Shown piece after piece: positions 24,279 to 31,914 of a DNA stretch of 64,000 nucleotides. Under the pieces are notes generated by a model. It did no database searches, was not told the DNA's origin, and was given only the letters and a program-made list of their open reading frames with translations. A program made the position numbers and the translations under genes. The stretch is taken from positions 124,001 to 188,000 of the forward strand of contig NZ_JABGCL010000011.1 in assembly GCF_019800005.1 (NCBI RefSeq). Reading direction: 5' to 3'. Numbering within the stretch: the first letter of the stretch is position 1; each line of letters starts with the position of its first letter. The stretch comes from Geminicoccus harenae. Lineage in GTDB: Bacteria; Pseudomonadota; Alphaproteobacteria; Geminicoccales; Geminicoccaceae.

Positions 24279-25326
24279 CGATGCCCCCGGGCGCGACCGG
24301 ATGGGTCAGCTCGCCCTCGTCCTCCTTGGGCGGCGCCGGGATCTGGAAGATCGGGTCGACCTCGATGTCGTAGAGCCTGGCTGCGTTCAGCCCCAGGATC
24401 TTGCGCTTCACCTCCATGGTGAGCTGAGTGCCCGCCTCCTGCGCCAGCTCGTCGGTGAACTGGAACGCCATCAGCTTCTCGACGATCCATTTCGGGCTGG
24501 TGATGCCGTAGTCCGAGCCGAAGATCAGCCGGTCCGGGCCCAGGAAAAACAGCAGGTCGGCCATCATCTGCGCGAAATACTTGGGCCGCGCATGGATGAA
24601 GGACGGGATCAGCGCCAGGCCGCCATAGACGTTCGGCTCCTGCCCGGCGATCCAGCAGAAGTCGTCGATCCGCGGCATGCCGCAATGGTCGATGACGAAG
24701 TTCAGGTCGGGGAACGCCGTGGCCACATAGTCCACGTCGTGCACGTCGAACGCATCCTTGTTGAGCGGATGGATCGTCGGCCCCTTGTGGATGTGGATGT
24801 TCTTGATGCCGAGCTCGCGGCACTTCTCCATGTAGGGCGCCACGAAGTCGTCGCGCAGCGTGTAGCCCTTGGACACGCCGTTCCATTCGGCGGTGTAGAG
24901 CTTGACGCCCTTGAACTTCCACTGCGCGTGCTCGGCTTCCAGCCGGTCCAGGCCACGCTGGCCGTCCCGCGGGTCGCAGCGGCCGTTCAGGATCACCTTG
25001 TCCGGATAGGCCTCCTTGAAGGCCGCGCACTGCTGGATCGTGTTGAAGCCGTTGACGTAGAAGTCGTGGAGGTTCGTGGGCAGCATGATGCCGTAGTCGA
25101 CATAGCCGTCCTCGAACAGGTCCTTGGCCGCGCCCTCGATGCCGTACCAGCAGAACCGGTCGAAGTCCCAGCGCTGGTCCTGCGGCGTCATGCCAACATG
25201 CGAGCCCCAGAAGCTCTCGATGAAGGTCAGGCCGTAGCGGTTCCGGCGATTTTCCGGACGCGCGTCCCAGAGATGGATGTGACCATCGATGACGAGGACC
25301 TTGTCGCCCTCCGGCGTCACGAACAT
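24265..25326 (-). CDS. Amidohydrolase-2 family metal-dependent hydrolase or decarboxylase
   Basis: 353 residues with the ACMSD/LigW-type barrel: 'VLVIDGHIHLWDA' (HxH metal ligands near residue 15), 'IKNIHIHKGP' (third His region), 'FVIDHCGMPRIDDFCW' and the catalytic Asp in 'LIFGSDYGITSPKW'. Members hydrolyse or decarboxylate cyclic or aromatic acids and lactones. AGGGGAGG precedes the ATG at 25326. It is the first gene of the minus operon and overlaps the DUF59 gene. The divergent operator candidate at 25407 is 81 bases upstream. Substrate not deducible; note the unusual abundance of Trp/Tyr in the first 70 residues. Confidence 0.85.
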   Translation of the reverse strand: MFVTPEGDKVLVIDGHIHLWDARPENRRNRYGLTFIESFWGSHVGMTPQDQRWDFDRFCWYGIEGAAKDLFEDGYVDYGIMLPTNLHDFYVNGFNTIQQCAAFKEAYPDKVILNGRCDPRDGQRGLDRLEAEHAQWKFKGVKLYTAEWNGVSKGYTLRDDFVAPYMEKCRELGIKNIHIHKGPTIHPLNKDAFDVHDVDYVATAFPDLNFVIDHCGMPRIDDFCWIAGQEPNVYGGLALIPSFIHARPKYFAQMMADLLFFLGPDRLIFGSDYGITSPKWIVEKLMAFQFTDELAQEAGTQLTMEVKRKILGLNAARLYDIEVDPIFQIPAPPKEDEGELTHPVAPGGIDVAA

Positions 25327-25406
25327 CCGCCTCCCCTTTCTGCAGCTCATTGCTCGGCTGCATCGGCGTCCTATTCCTGCTTGCCGCCAAACGTAGCATA
25401 ATCCTA

Positions 25407-25417
25407 TTGTCCTACAA
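25407..25417. promoter_or_regulatory. GntR/FCD-type operator candidate
   Basis: TTGT-CCT-ACAA fits the FadR/FCD consensus T-N-G-T-N3-A-C-N-A exactly. It lies almost midway between the divergent starts at 25326 and 25503, in an A+T-rich patch, and a GntR/FCD regulator is the second gene of the rightward operon. It probably represses or activates both operons together. Confidence 0.6.
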
Positions 25418-25502
25418 CCCTATAAGTGCTCCGGTCCGTAAGTGTCCGGGCCGGATGGGTCAGGGAGGCCCGGCCATCGGGCCAAGAACTTTCGGAGCAG
25501 GC

Positions 25503-26942
25503 ATGGCGCAAACGTCCGCCACGGCGTCCGACGAACTCGCGGTCGGATTGAGCGGCTTCGGCCTCGTCGAGGAGGTGGCGGAGCGCGCCCGCTACGAGCG
25601 GGACTGGTCGGGCGACCATGTCGGCCGGGCACGGGTCGTCGTGCGCCCGCGCAGCACGGCGGACGTCCAGGAAGTGGTGCGCCGCTGTGCCGCCATGCGC
25701 GTGCCGGTCATCCCGCAGGGCGGCCATACCGGGCTGGTCGGGGGTGGCACGCCCGCAGACAGCGGCCGCGAGGTCGTGGTCAGCCTGGAGCGGATGAACC
25801 GGATCCGCGGCATCGATGCCGCCGGCTTCTCGATGGTGGCGGAGGCCGGCTGCGTCCTGGCGGCGGTGCAGGAGGCGGCCAAAGCCCAGGACCTGTACTT
25901 CCCGCTCTCGCTCAGTGCCGAGGGGAGTTGCCAGATCGGCGGCAACATCGCGACCAATGCCGGCGGCATCAACGTGCTGCGCTACGGCATGACCCGCGAG
26001 CTGGTCCTGGGCCTGGAGGTCGTGCTGCCGGACGGGCGGCTGTTCGAGGGGCTGGGCGGGCTGCGCAAGGACAATACCGGCTATGACCTGAAGCAGCTCT
26101 TCATCGGTGCCGAGGGCACGCTCGGCATCGTCACTGCGGCCAGCCTGAAGCTCCACCCGTGCCCGACCCAGGTCGAGACCGCCCTGCTGGGCCTGCCGTC
26201 CCTAGCCAGTGCCGTCGCGCTGTTCGCCCAGGCCCGGCGCGACATGGGCGACCTCCTCTCGGCCTTCGAGCTGATGCCGCGGGCCTGCATCGAGCTGGCC
26301 CTGGAGGTGGCGACCGACCTGCGCGATCCGTTCGACCCGGCCCCGGTCTACATCCTCCTGGAAGCCGCGACCGGCGGGCTGATCGAGCTGCGCCCCATCC
26401 TGGAGCGCTTCCTGGAGCGGGCGGTGGAGGCGGGGCATGTCCTGGACGGGGCGGTCGCGGCCAGCACGGCGCAGGCGCAGGGCTTCTGGCGGCTGCGCGA
26501 GGGGCTGATCGAGGCGCAGGTCCGGCGCGGCCGCCATCTGCGCACCGACGTCTCGATCCCGATCTCCGCGATCCCCGCCTTCATCGAACGGACGGAGGCG
26601 GCCCTGCTGGCCAGCACACCGGACTGCCTGCCGCTCGCCTATGGTCATTTGGGCGACGGCAACATCCACCTGAACGTGGTGCCGCCGTCGGGCCTCCCGC
26701 CGGAGCGGATCGATGGCTTCCTCCAGCGCTGCGAGGCGATCGTGTTCGCCGAACTGGACCGGCTGGGCGGCTCGATCAGTGCCGAGCACGGCATCGGCAC
26801 GAAGAAGCGCGCGGCCTTCCTGGCTCGCAAGCCGGCCCTGCAGCTCGACCTGATGCGGCGGATCAAGCAGGCGCTCGATCCCGACGACCTGATGAACCCC
26901 GGCCGGATCCTGGAGCCGGCCATGCCGAAAGGCAGCTCATGA
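25503..26942 (+). CDS. GlcD-type FAD-linked D-2-hydroxyacid dehydrogenase
   Basis: 479 residues. The FAD-binding PCMH domain spans ~40-220: 'VPVIPQGGHTGLVGGGTP', 'SLSAEGSCQIGGNIATNAGGINVLRYG' and 'GAEGTLGIVTAASLKL'. The FAD-oxidase_C domain follows, with the metal-binding 'YGHLGDGNIHLNVV' and 'SAEHGIGTKKRAAF', ending in 'LDPDDLMNPGRIL'. The family oxidises D-lactate, glycolate or D-2-hydroxyglutarate. Start at 25503 has GGAG upstream; earlier in-frame ATGs precede the promoter-like region. Its stop overlaps the GntR start (ATGA). D-lactate made by the glyoxalase pathway is an attractive substrate given the glyoxalase in the facing operon. Confidence 0.88.
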   Translation: MAQTSATASDELAVGLSGFGLVEEVAERARYERDWSGDHVGRARVVVRPRSTADVQEVVRRCAAMRVPVIPQGGHTGLVGGGTPADSGREVVVSLERMNRIRGIDAAGFSMVAEAGCVLAAVQEAAKAQDLYFPLSLSAEGSCQIGGNIATNAGGINVLRYGMTRELVLGLEVVLPDGRLFEGLGGLRKDNTGYDLKQLFIGAEGTLGIVTAASLKLHPCPTQVETALLGLPSLASAVALFAQARRDMGDLLSAFELMPRACIELALEVATDLRDPFDPAPVYILLEAATGGLIELRPILERFLERAVEAGHVLDGAVAASTAQAQGFWRLREGLIEAQVRRGRHLRTDVSIPISAIPAFIERTEAALLASTPDCLPLAYGHLGDGNIHLNVVPPSGLPPERIDGFLQRCEAIVFAELDRLGGSISAEHGIGTKKRAAFLARKPALQLDLMRRIKQALDPDDLMNPGRILEPAMPKGSS

Positions 26943-27661
26943 AGATCGATGCGCTCGGCCGCACCCCCCAGCTCCCCTCCAGGATCGCCAGCCGCATCCT
27001 GCAGGAGATCGTCGAGGAGCGGCTCAAGCCGGGCGACCGGCTGCCGACCGAGCAGGCGCTGGCCGACAGTTTCGGGGTCAGCCGCAACGTGGTGCGCGAG
27101 GCGATCTCCCGGCTGCGCTCGGACGGGATCATCCAGTCCCGCCAGGGGGTCGGCGCCTTCGTGGCCCGTACCGCCGTCCCCACCCTGCGCTTCGACGCGG
27201 AAGCGCTGGCCGACCCGTCCGCGTTCCAGGCTTTGTTCGAGCTGCGTGCGATCCTGGAGATCCGTGCCGCGAGCCTGGCGGCGCGCCGGCGCACGCCCGA
27301 GCAGCTCGCTGCCCTGGAGCGGGCGCTGGACCGGATGCGCGGCACCGAGAAATGGGCGAGCGGCGGGGTGGATGCCGATCTGGAATTCCACAAGGCGGTC
27401 GCCGAGGGCACGGGCAACGCCTATATCCGCATGGCGGTGAGCTTCCTGTCGGAGCAGGTGCGGGTCACCATCATGGAAACCCGCGCCCGCCCGGAGGCGG
27501 AGCTCGGCGACATCGTCGAGGTCACCATCGCCGAGCACGCGGCGATCCACGACGCCATCGCGGCACAGGATCCGGCACGGGCGCAGGACGCGATGGCGAG
27601 GCACATACACCTGGCCGCCCTGCGGCTGGGCTACCGCCTGGAGCTGACCGAGCCGGTCTGA
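26939..27661 (+). CDS. GntR-family (FCD/FadR subfamily) transcriptional regulator
   Basis: 240 residues: N-terminal winged helix 'RIASRILQEIVEERLKPGDRLPTEQALADSFGVSRNVVREAISRLRSDGII', then an all-helical FCD ligand-binding domain with 'DLEFHKAVAEGTGN' (Asp and His metal ligands) and 'EHAAIHDAIAAQDPARAQDAMARHI'. Its ATG overlaps the GlcD stop, so regulator and enzyme are co-translated. FCD regulators usually bind an organic acid and release DNA. The target is most likely TTGT-CCT-ACAA at 25407-25417, controlling its own operon and the importer operon. Confidence 0.9.
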   Translation: MKIDALGRTPQLPSRIASRILQEIVEERLKPGDRLPTEQALADSFGVSRNVVREAISRLRSDGIIQSRQGVGAFVARTAVPTLRFDAEALADPSAFQALFELRAILEIRAASLAARRRTPEQLAALERALDRMRGTEKWASGGVDADLEFHKAVAEGTGNAYIRMAVSFLSEQVRVTIMETRARPEAELGDIVEVTIAEHAAIHDAIAAQDPARAQDAMARHIHLAALRLGYRLELTEPV

Positions 27662-27690
27662 CCGGGCGCACTCCCCTGGGAGGTCCGGAC

Positions 27691-28392
27691 ATGGCAGCCA
27701 TCCCCTACCGTACCGCCCTGATCGTCGGTGCCGGCCCCGGCATCAGCGCCTCGGTCGCCCGGGCGTTTGCGGCTGAGGGGCTGAAGGTCGGGCTCGCCGC
27801 GCGCGACACAGGAAAGCTGGCGCCGCTGGCCGAGCAGACCGGTGCCCAGCGCTTCCAGGTGGATGCCGCCGACGCCGATGCCGTGGAGCGCCTGTTCGGC
27901 GAGGTCGATGCGCGCCTGGGTGAGCCGGACCTCGTCCTCTACAACGCCAGCGCCCGCGCACAGGGTCCGATCGCCGAGCTGGACCCGGCCGTCGTGCAGC
28001 GTGCCATTGGGGTCACCGCGTTCGGCGGCTTCCTGGTCACCCGGCAGGCCGCCCGCCGAATGCTGCCGAGAGGCCATGGCGCGATCCTCCTGACCGGCGC
28101 CACCGCGAGCGTGAAGGGCTTTGCGCACTCCGCCGCGTTCGCGATGGGCAAGTTCGCGCTGCGCGGTCTGGCGCAGAGCACTGCCCGCGAGCTCTGGCCC
28201 AAGGGCATCCATGTCGCCCATTTCGTGATCGACGGTGCGGTGCGGAGCGCCACGCGGCCCGACCCGGACGACCGGCCGGACAGCACGCTCGATCCGGACG
28301 CGATCGCCGCAGCCTATCTCGACGTGCTGCGCCAGCCGCGCAGCGCCTGGGCGCTGGAGGTCGAGCTGCGCCCCTGGGCCGAGCGGTTCTGA
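27691..28392 (+). CDS. Atypical short-chain dehydrogenase (Phe in place of catalytic Tyr)
   Basis: 233 residues with an SDR Rossmann core: 'ALIVGAGPGISASVARAFAAEG' (a GxGxG-like loop), 'PDLVLYNASARAQGP' where classical SDRs have NNAG, and 'GAILLTGATASVKGFAHSAAFAMGKFALRGLAQSTARELWPKGI'. The Y-x3-K motif reads F-A-M-G-K here, so the general-base tyrosine is absent. This substitution occurs in a known subgroup of SDR-like proteins of unclear activity. GGGAGG lies eight bases before the ATG. It is third in the GlcD-GntR operon and ends six bases from the convergent hemN stop. Confidence 0.8.
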   Translation: MAAIPYRTALIVGAGPGISASVARAFAAEGLKVGLAARDTGKLAPLAEQTGAQRFQVDAADADAVERLFGEVDARLGEPDLVLYNASARAQGPIAELDPAVVQRAIGVTAFGGFLVTRQAARRMLPRGHGAILLTGATASVKGFAHSAAFAMGKFALRGLAQSTARELWPKGIHVAHFVIDGAVRSATRPDPDDRPDSTLDPDAIAAAYLDVLRQPRSAWALEVELRPWAERF

Positions 28393-28398
28393 GGGCCG

Positions 28399-29778
28399 TC
28401 AGACCGCCATGCTGAAGCCCTTGCCGTCCTGCGCCCGGAAGCTGTCGAACACCGCGGCCGCGACCCGGACGACCGGCCGCCCCGCCTCGGTCATCCGGAT
28501 CCGGCTGCTCCGGATCTCCAGGAGCCCGTCGGCGGCCAGCGGGCGCAGCAGCGCCAGTTCGTCCGGATAGGTCCGCGCCGGATCCAGCCGCTCCAGGTCG
28601 GCCTCGAAGCTGCACATCAGCGCCTCGATGATCCGGCCGCGGGCCAGATCCTCCTCCGTCAGCCGCCAGCCCCGGGTAGTGGCGAGTTGCTGCCCGGCGA
28701 TCGCCCGGCAATAGCGTGGATTGTCGGCGATGTTCTGCACGAAGCCTTCGGGCAGGCGCGAGACGGCCGATGCGCCGAAGCCCAGCAGGATCGGCCGGTC
28801 GTCGTCGGTATAGCCCTGGAAGTTGCGGCGCAGCCGGCCATCGGCCACCGCCTTGGCCAGCGCGTCGTGCGGTGCCGCGAAATGGTCGATGCCAACCGGG
28901 ACGAAACCCCTGGCCTGGAAGTGCTGGGCGATCGCCCTGGCCTGGTCGTAGCGTGCGGCGGCATCCGGCAGGACCGTCTCGTCGATCAGCCGCTGGTTGG
29001 CGCGCCGATAGGGCAGGTGGGCATAGCCGAAAAAGGCGATCCGATCCGGCTGCAGCCCGGCGACGGCGGCGCAGGTGGCGCGGATGCTGGCCACGGTCTG
29101 GTGCGGCAGGCCGTAGATCAGGTCGAAATTGATGCTGGCCACGCCGGCCTCGCGCAGCATGCGCACCGCCGCCGCGACGGTCGCCTGCGGCTGGATCCGG
29201 CCGATCGCCGCCTGCACGCCCGGGTCCAGGTCCTGCACGCCCAGGCTCACCCGGTTGACGCCGAGGCCGGCGAGTGCCCGGGCCAGTGCCGGATCGACAT
29301 GGCGCGGGTCGAGCTCGATCGCGTGCTCGATCCCCGCCTCGATGTCGAACTGCCGGCGCAGCGCGGCCAGCACCGCCGCCAGCCCCTCGGCGCCCAGGAT
29401 GCTGGGCGTGCCACCGCCCCAGGCGAGCCGGCCCACCCGGATCCGCCTGGGCAGCAGGCTGCCCACCAGGGCGATCTCGCCTTCCAGCGCCTGACGGTAG
29501 CCGGCGATGACATGGTCGCGCACGGCGATCTTCGTATGGCAGCCGCAGTAGTGGCAGAGTTCTCGGCAGTAGGGCACGTGCAGGTAGAGCGAGACGCTCT
29601 CGTCCGGGTCGAGCCGCCGCAGCCAGGCCGCGTGCTCGGCACTGCCCACCGCGGCGGAGAACTCGGCCGCGGCCGGATAGGAGGTGTAGCGGGGTACTGG
29701 CCGGGCAGCGTAGCGGCGCACCGCCGCCTCGACCGTCACCGCCGGCTCCGGGCGGGAACCGGCCGGCGCTCGCGGCAT
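28399..29778 (-). CDS. hemN: Oxygen-independent coproporphyrinogen III dehydrogenase
   Basis: 459 residues, full length for HemN. The radical-SAM cluster motif is YLHVPYCRELCHYCGC, with Cys71, Cys75, Cys78 and the HemN-specific Cys80, preceded by the family 'PRYTSYPAA'. 'GGGTPSIL', 'ELDPRHVD', 'VSLGVQDLDP' and 'INFDLIYGLPHQT' follow, and the C-terminus holds the HemN_C domain ('GFGASAVSRLPEGFVQNIADNPRYC'). It makes protoporphyrinogen without oxygen in the cytosol. Start at 29778 is chosen because the frame upstream overlaps promoter DNA. A perfect FNR box lies 196 bases upstream, and an FNR-type regulator is encoded nearby, so induction under low oxygen is expected. Confidence 0.93.
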   Translation of the reverse strand: MPRAPAGSRPEPAVTVEAAVRRYAARPVPRYTSYPAAAEFSAAVGSAEHAAWLRRLDPDESVSLYLHVPYCRELCHYCGCHTKIAVRDHVIAGYRQALEGEIALVGSLLPRRIRVGRLAWGGGTPSILGAEGLAAVLAALRRQFDIEAGIEHAIELDPRHVDPALARALAGLGVNRVSLGVQDLDPGVQAAIGRIQPQATVAAAVRMLREAGVASINFDLIYGLPHQTVASIRATCAAVAGLQPDRIAFFGYAHLPYRRANQRLIDETVLPDAAARYDQARAIAQHFQARGFVPVGIDHFAAPHDALAKAVADGRLRRNFQGYTDDDRPILLGFGASAVSRLPEGFVQNIADNPRYCRAIAGQQLATTRGWRLTEEDLARGRIIEALMCSFEADLERLDPARTYPDELALLRPLAADGLLEIRSSRIRMTEAGRPVVRVAAAVFDSFRAQDGKGFSMAV

Positions 29779-29973
29779 GGGCCATGCCGCACGGCGGTCC
29801 GCAGGGTGAAGGCGCAGGCGAGCCCGGCGCCGAGGATCCAGGAGAAGTGCCACATCGTTCCCTGCTCCGGTCACTGGCATTGGGCTTGCGGCCGATCGGA
29901 GCGCGCATCCGTGGCTCCGATGCGGCCGGACGCCGCAACGAGCCCGCTCTACGGTGGCGGCAGCGGCCTCACC

Positions 29974-29987
29974 TTGATCATGATCAA
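29974..29987. promoter_or_regulatory. FNR/FixK-type anaerobox
   Basis: TTGATCATGATCAA is a perfect TTGAT-N4-ATCAA palindrome. It lies 196 bases upstream of hemN and 60 bases upstream of the divergent membrane-protein gene. The FNR-type protein encoded at 30620 has the ETVSR recognition helix that reads TTGAT half-sites. Confidence 0.85.
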
Positions 29988-30046
29988 TGCCGCGGCTCGT
30001 GCCGGTGCCTAGGAAGCTGGACCTCCCCCTGTTTCTGTGCAGCGCG

Positions 30047-30604
30047 ATGAAGCATGTGACGGTGGCGAATCCGCTCGGTGAGCATGGTGGCCTGGCCGGC
30101 AGGCTCACCGTCGATGTCGACAGCCTGGACAGCGCCTTCCCGGCGGGGCTGGTCCCGCTCGCGGCCGCGGCGCTGGCCGGAGCGCTGGTCACCGCACTCC
30201 TGTTCCTGTTCCTGCCATCCGCGGGCCCGCTCTATGCGCTGCTCTATGCCGCCGCCCTCTTCCTGGTCCCGGCCGGGCTGGTCCTGCTCGGCCGCTCGCT
30301 CGGCCGGATGTCGGTGGACAGCTCGGCCGGGCTGATGGTGCCGGGTGCCGCCCCCGGCCAGCGGACCTGCCTCGCCACTGCCGCGCGTCGACGCCAGGCC
30401 TGGATCAGTGCTGCGGGTGCCGCCGCCATCCAGGTCCTGGCGGCCCTGGCCGTGCTGGCGGTGCTCCGGCAGGGGCTGGAGGCGCTGGGTGCCGGCACCG
30501 TGAGCAGCCCGATCCTGGCGGGCCTGCTGCTGGCTTGCCTCGGCAGCTTCGCGGCGCTGGCGGCAGCGCGACCCGCAGCGAGGTCGTCGCCCGCCCGTTC
30601 CTGA
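30047..30604 (+). CDS. Membrane protein of unknown function divergent from hemN
   Basis: About 185 residues with four hydrophobic segments (PLAAAALAGALVTALLFLFL; 'ALLYAAALFLVPAGLVLLG'; 'AAIQVLAALAVLAVL'; 'ILAGLLLACLGSFAALAAA') and an Arg/Ser/Ala-rich C-terminus. No family recognised. The start at 30047 (MKHVTVANPLGEH) is preferred over an ATG at 29987, because the latter overlaps the FNR box and would be too close to any promoter. The frame is GC3-rich like its neighbours, supporting coding. Its promoter region holds the anaerobox, so it may be a low-oxygen-induced membrane protein. It converges on the FNR gene with 15 bases between stops. Confidence 0.55.
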   Translation: MKHVTVANPLGEHGGLAGRLTVDVDSLDSAFPAGLVPLAAAALAGALVTALLFLFLPSAGPLYALLYAAALFLVPAGLVLLGRSLGRMSVDSSAGLMVPGAAPGQRTCLATAARRRQAWISAAGAAAIQVLAALAVLAVLRQGLEALGAGTVSSPILAGLLLACLGSFAALAAARPAARSSPARS

Positions 30605-30619
30605 ACGGCAGCCGGCCCG

Positions 30620-31360
30620 TCAGCGTGGCGTGATGCCGGCCACGGCGGTGAGTGCGCGGCGGTCGATGATCTCGACCTGATGGGCCTCTGGGAGCTGGAT
30701 CAGGCCCTGCAGCCGCAGCTTGGTGAAGCTGCGGCTGACCGTCTCGATGGTGAGCCCCAGATAGTCGGCGATGTCGGTGCGAGTCATGGCCAGATGGACC
30801 GGGCTTTCCGGCTCGCCGCTCTCGGCCTGGCGCTCCGACAGGACCAGGAGGAAGCTCGCCAGCTTCTCCACCGGCGCCAGCCGGCCCAGGATGAGCTGGC
30901 TGTCGCGCGCCTGGCGCAGCGCGATCCGGGTCATCTGGTTCAGGCGGAGCTGCAGGCGGGGATAGCGTTCCATCAGCCGGTCCATCTCGGCCACCGGGAA
31001 GCCGCACAGGACCGAATCGACCACGGCCTCGGCCGTCTGGTCGTAGCTGCTCTCGTCGCCGAGCCCCAGATAGTCGCCCGGCAACAGGAAGGCCGTGATC
31101 TGGCGGCGCCCGTCGGGCAGCATGGTGTAGAGCCGCAGCATGCCGGAGGTCAGGGTGAAGACCCGGCGGCGCGGCTGCCCCTCCTCGACCACGGTCTGCT
31201 GTGCGCCGATGCGGGTCGAGACCATGATCGCCTGGAGCGCACCCAGCTCATGGTCCTCCAGCGCGGCACAGACCGCCTGCCGGCGCACCGCGCAGTCGAG
31301 GCAGACCCCGCACGGGTCACGGTAGCTCCGCCCGCTGGTCGCCGCCTGCTCCTGCGCCAC
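30620..31360 (-). CDS. FNR-type oxygen-sensing regulator (FnrL-like)
   Basis: 246 residues from the GTG at 31360. N-terminal cysteines 17, 20, 23 and 31 in 'DPCGVCLDCAVRRQAVCAAL' and Cys119 in 'SVLCGFP' supply the four ligands of an oxygen-labile [4Fe-4S] cluster. A cyclic-nucleotide-like barrel and dimer helix follow, then the Crp-type helix-turn-helix 'MTRTDIADYLGLTIETVSRSFTKL' with the E-x2-SR that reads TTGAT. AAGGAGAG stands five bases before the GTG, making it a better start than the GTG at 31384. It should activate hemN through the box at 29974. Its own upstream region shows no FNR box. Confidence 0.9.
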   Translation of the reverse strand: MAQEQAATSGRSYRDPCGVCLDCAVRRQAVCAALEDHELGALQAIMVSTRIGAQQTVVEEGQPRRRVFTLTSGMLRLYTMLPDGRRQITAFLLPGDYLGLGDESSYDQTAEAVVDSVLCGFPVAEMDRLMERYPRLQLRLNQMTRIALRQARDSQLILGRLAPVEKLASFLLVLSERQAESGEPESPVHLAMTRTDIADYLGLTIETVSRSFTKLRLQGLIQLPEAHQVEIIDRRALTAVAGITPR

Positions 31361-31513
31361 GTCCTCTCCTTCTACCTTCCGCACGGATCCTACCTAGGCG
31401 GCCGCGGCCTGGGCGGAAAGCGGCTGCCGCATGGACCGAATGGCGCAGCGCAGCCATTCCGGCAGCCATGTGTCACCAACCCGCAGCAGTCACGGACATA
31501 GCATCATCATTGA

Positions 31514-31539
31514 TGTACAGAACATCAGTTCTTATGTAC
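31514..31539. promoter_or_regulatory. Operator-like direct and inverted repeats upstream of XRE-SulP
   Basis: ATGTAC occurs twice, at 31513-31518 and 31534-31539, exactly 21 bases (two helical turns) apart. Between them lies the inverted repeat AGAAC-ATCA-GTTCT at 31519-31532. The block ends 30 bases before the XRE start and is A+T-rich, so it is a likely promoter/operator, perhaps for autoregulation. Confidence 0.5.
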
Positions 31540-31569
31540 CAGCCTCTGGACAGCGGTTGTGGAGCATCG

Positions 31570-31821
31570 ATGATCACCGCAGCGCAGATGCGCGCCGCCC
31601 GGGCACTGCTCGGTATCGACCAGCGGCAGCTCGCCGAGCTGTCGGGGGTGTCGCTGCCGACGATCCAGCGGATGGAGGCGAGCGAGGGCACCGTGCGGGG
31701 CGTGGTCGACACGCTCACCAAGGTGATCCAGGCGCTCGACACCGCCGGCATCGAGCTCATCGGCGAGAACGCACCCAGCAACGGTCGGGGCCGGGGCGTG
31801 CGCTTGCGACATGCGCCCTGA
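31570..31821 (+). CDS. Small XRE-family DNA-binding protein
   Basis: 83 residues, essentially one helix-turn-helix: 'MRAARALLGIDQRQLAELSGVSLPTIQRMEASEG', then a helix 'VVDTLTKVIQALDTAGIELIGEN'. The tail is short and basic. GGAG lies six bases before the ATG at 31570. It precedes the SulP transporter gene by 93 bases on the same strand, so it probably controls that gene and itself through the repeats at 31514-31539. Such minimal XRE proteins have no sensor domain; what it responds to is unknown. Confidence 0.82.
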   Translation: MITAAQMRAARALLGIDQRQLAELSGVSLPTIQRMEASEGTVRGVVDTLTKVIQALDTAGIELIGENAPSNGRGRGVRLRHAP

Positions 31822-31914
31822 CCGGCGCCTGCCGCTCCTGACCAGTTTTCTCCAGCGTGGGCCGTCGTCGGGCCGGCACCGACGATCGCGTGCCCCTGCC
31901 GCAGGGTTAGTTAC

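Noticed and set aside
29987-30046. Earlier ATG for the membrane protein divergent from hemN
   Set aside because: It overlaps the last base of the FNR box, leaving no room for a promoter.
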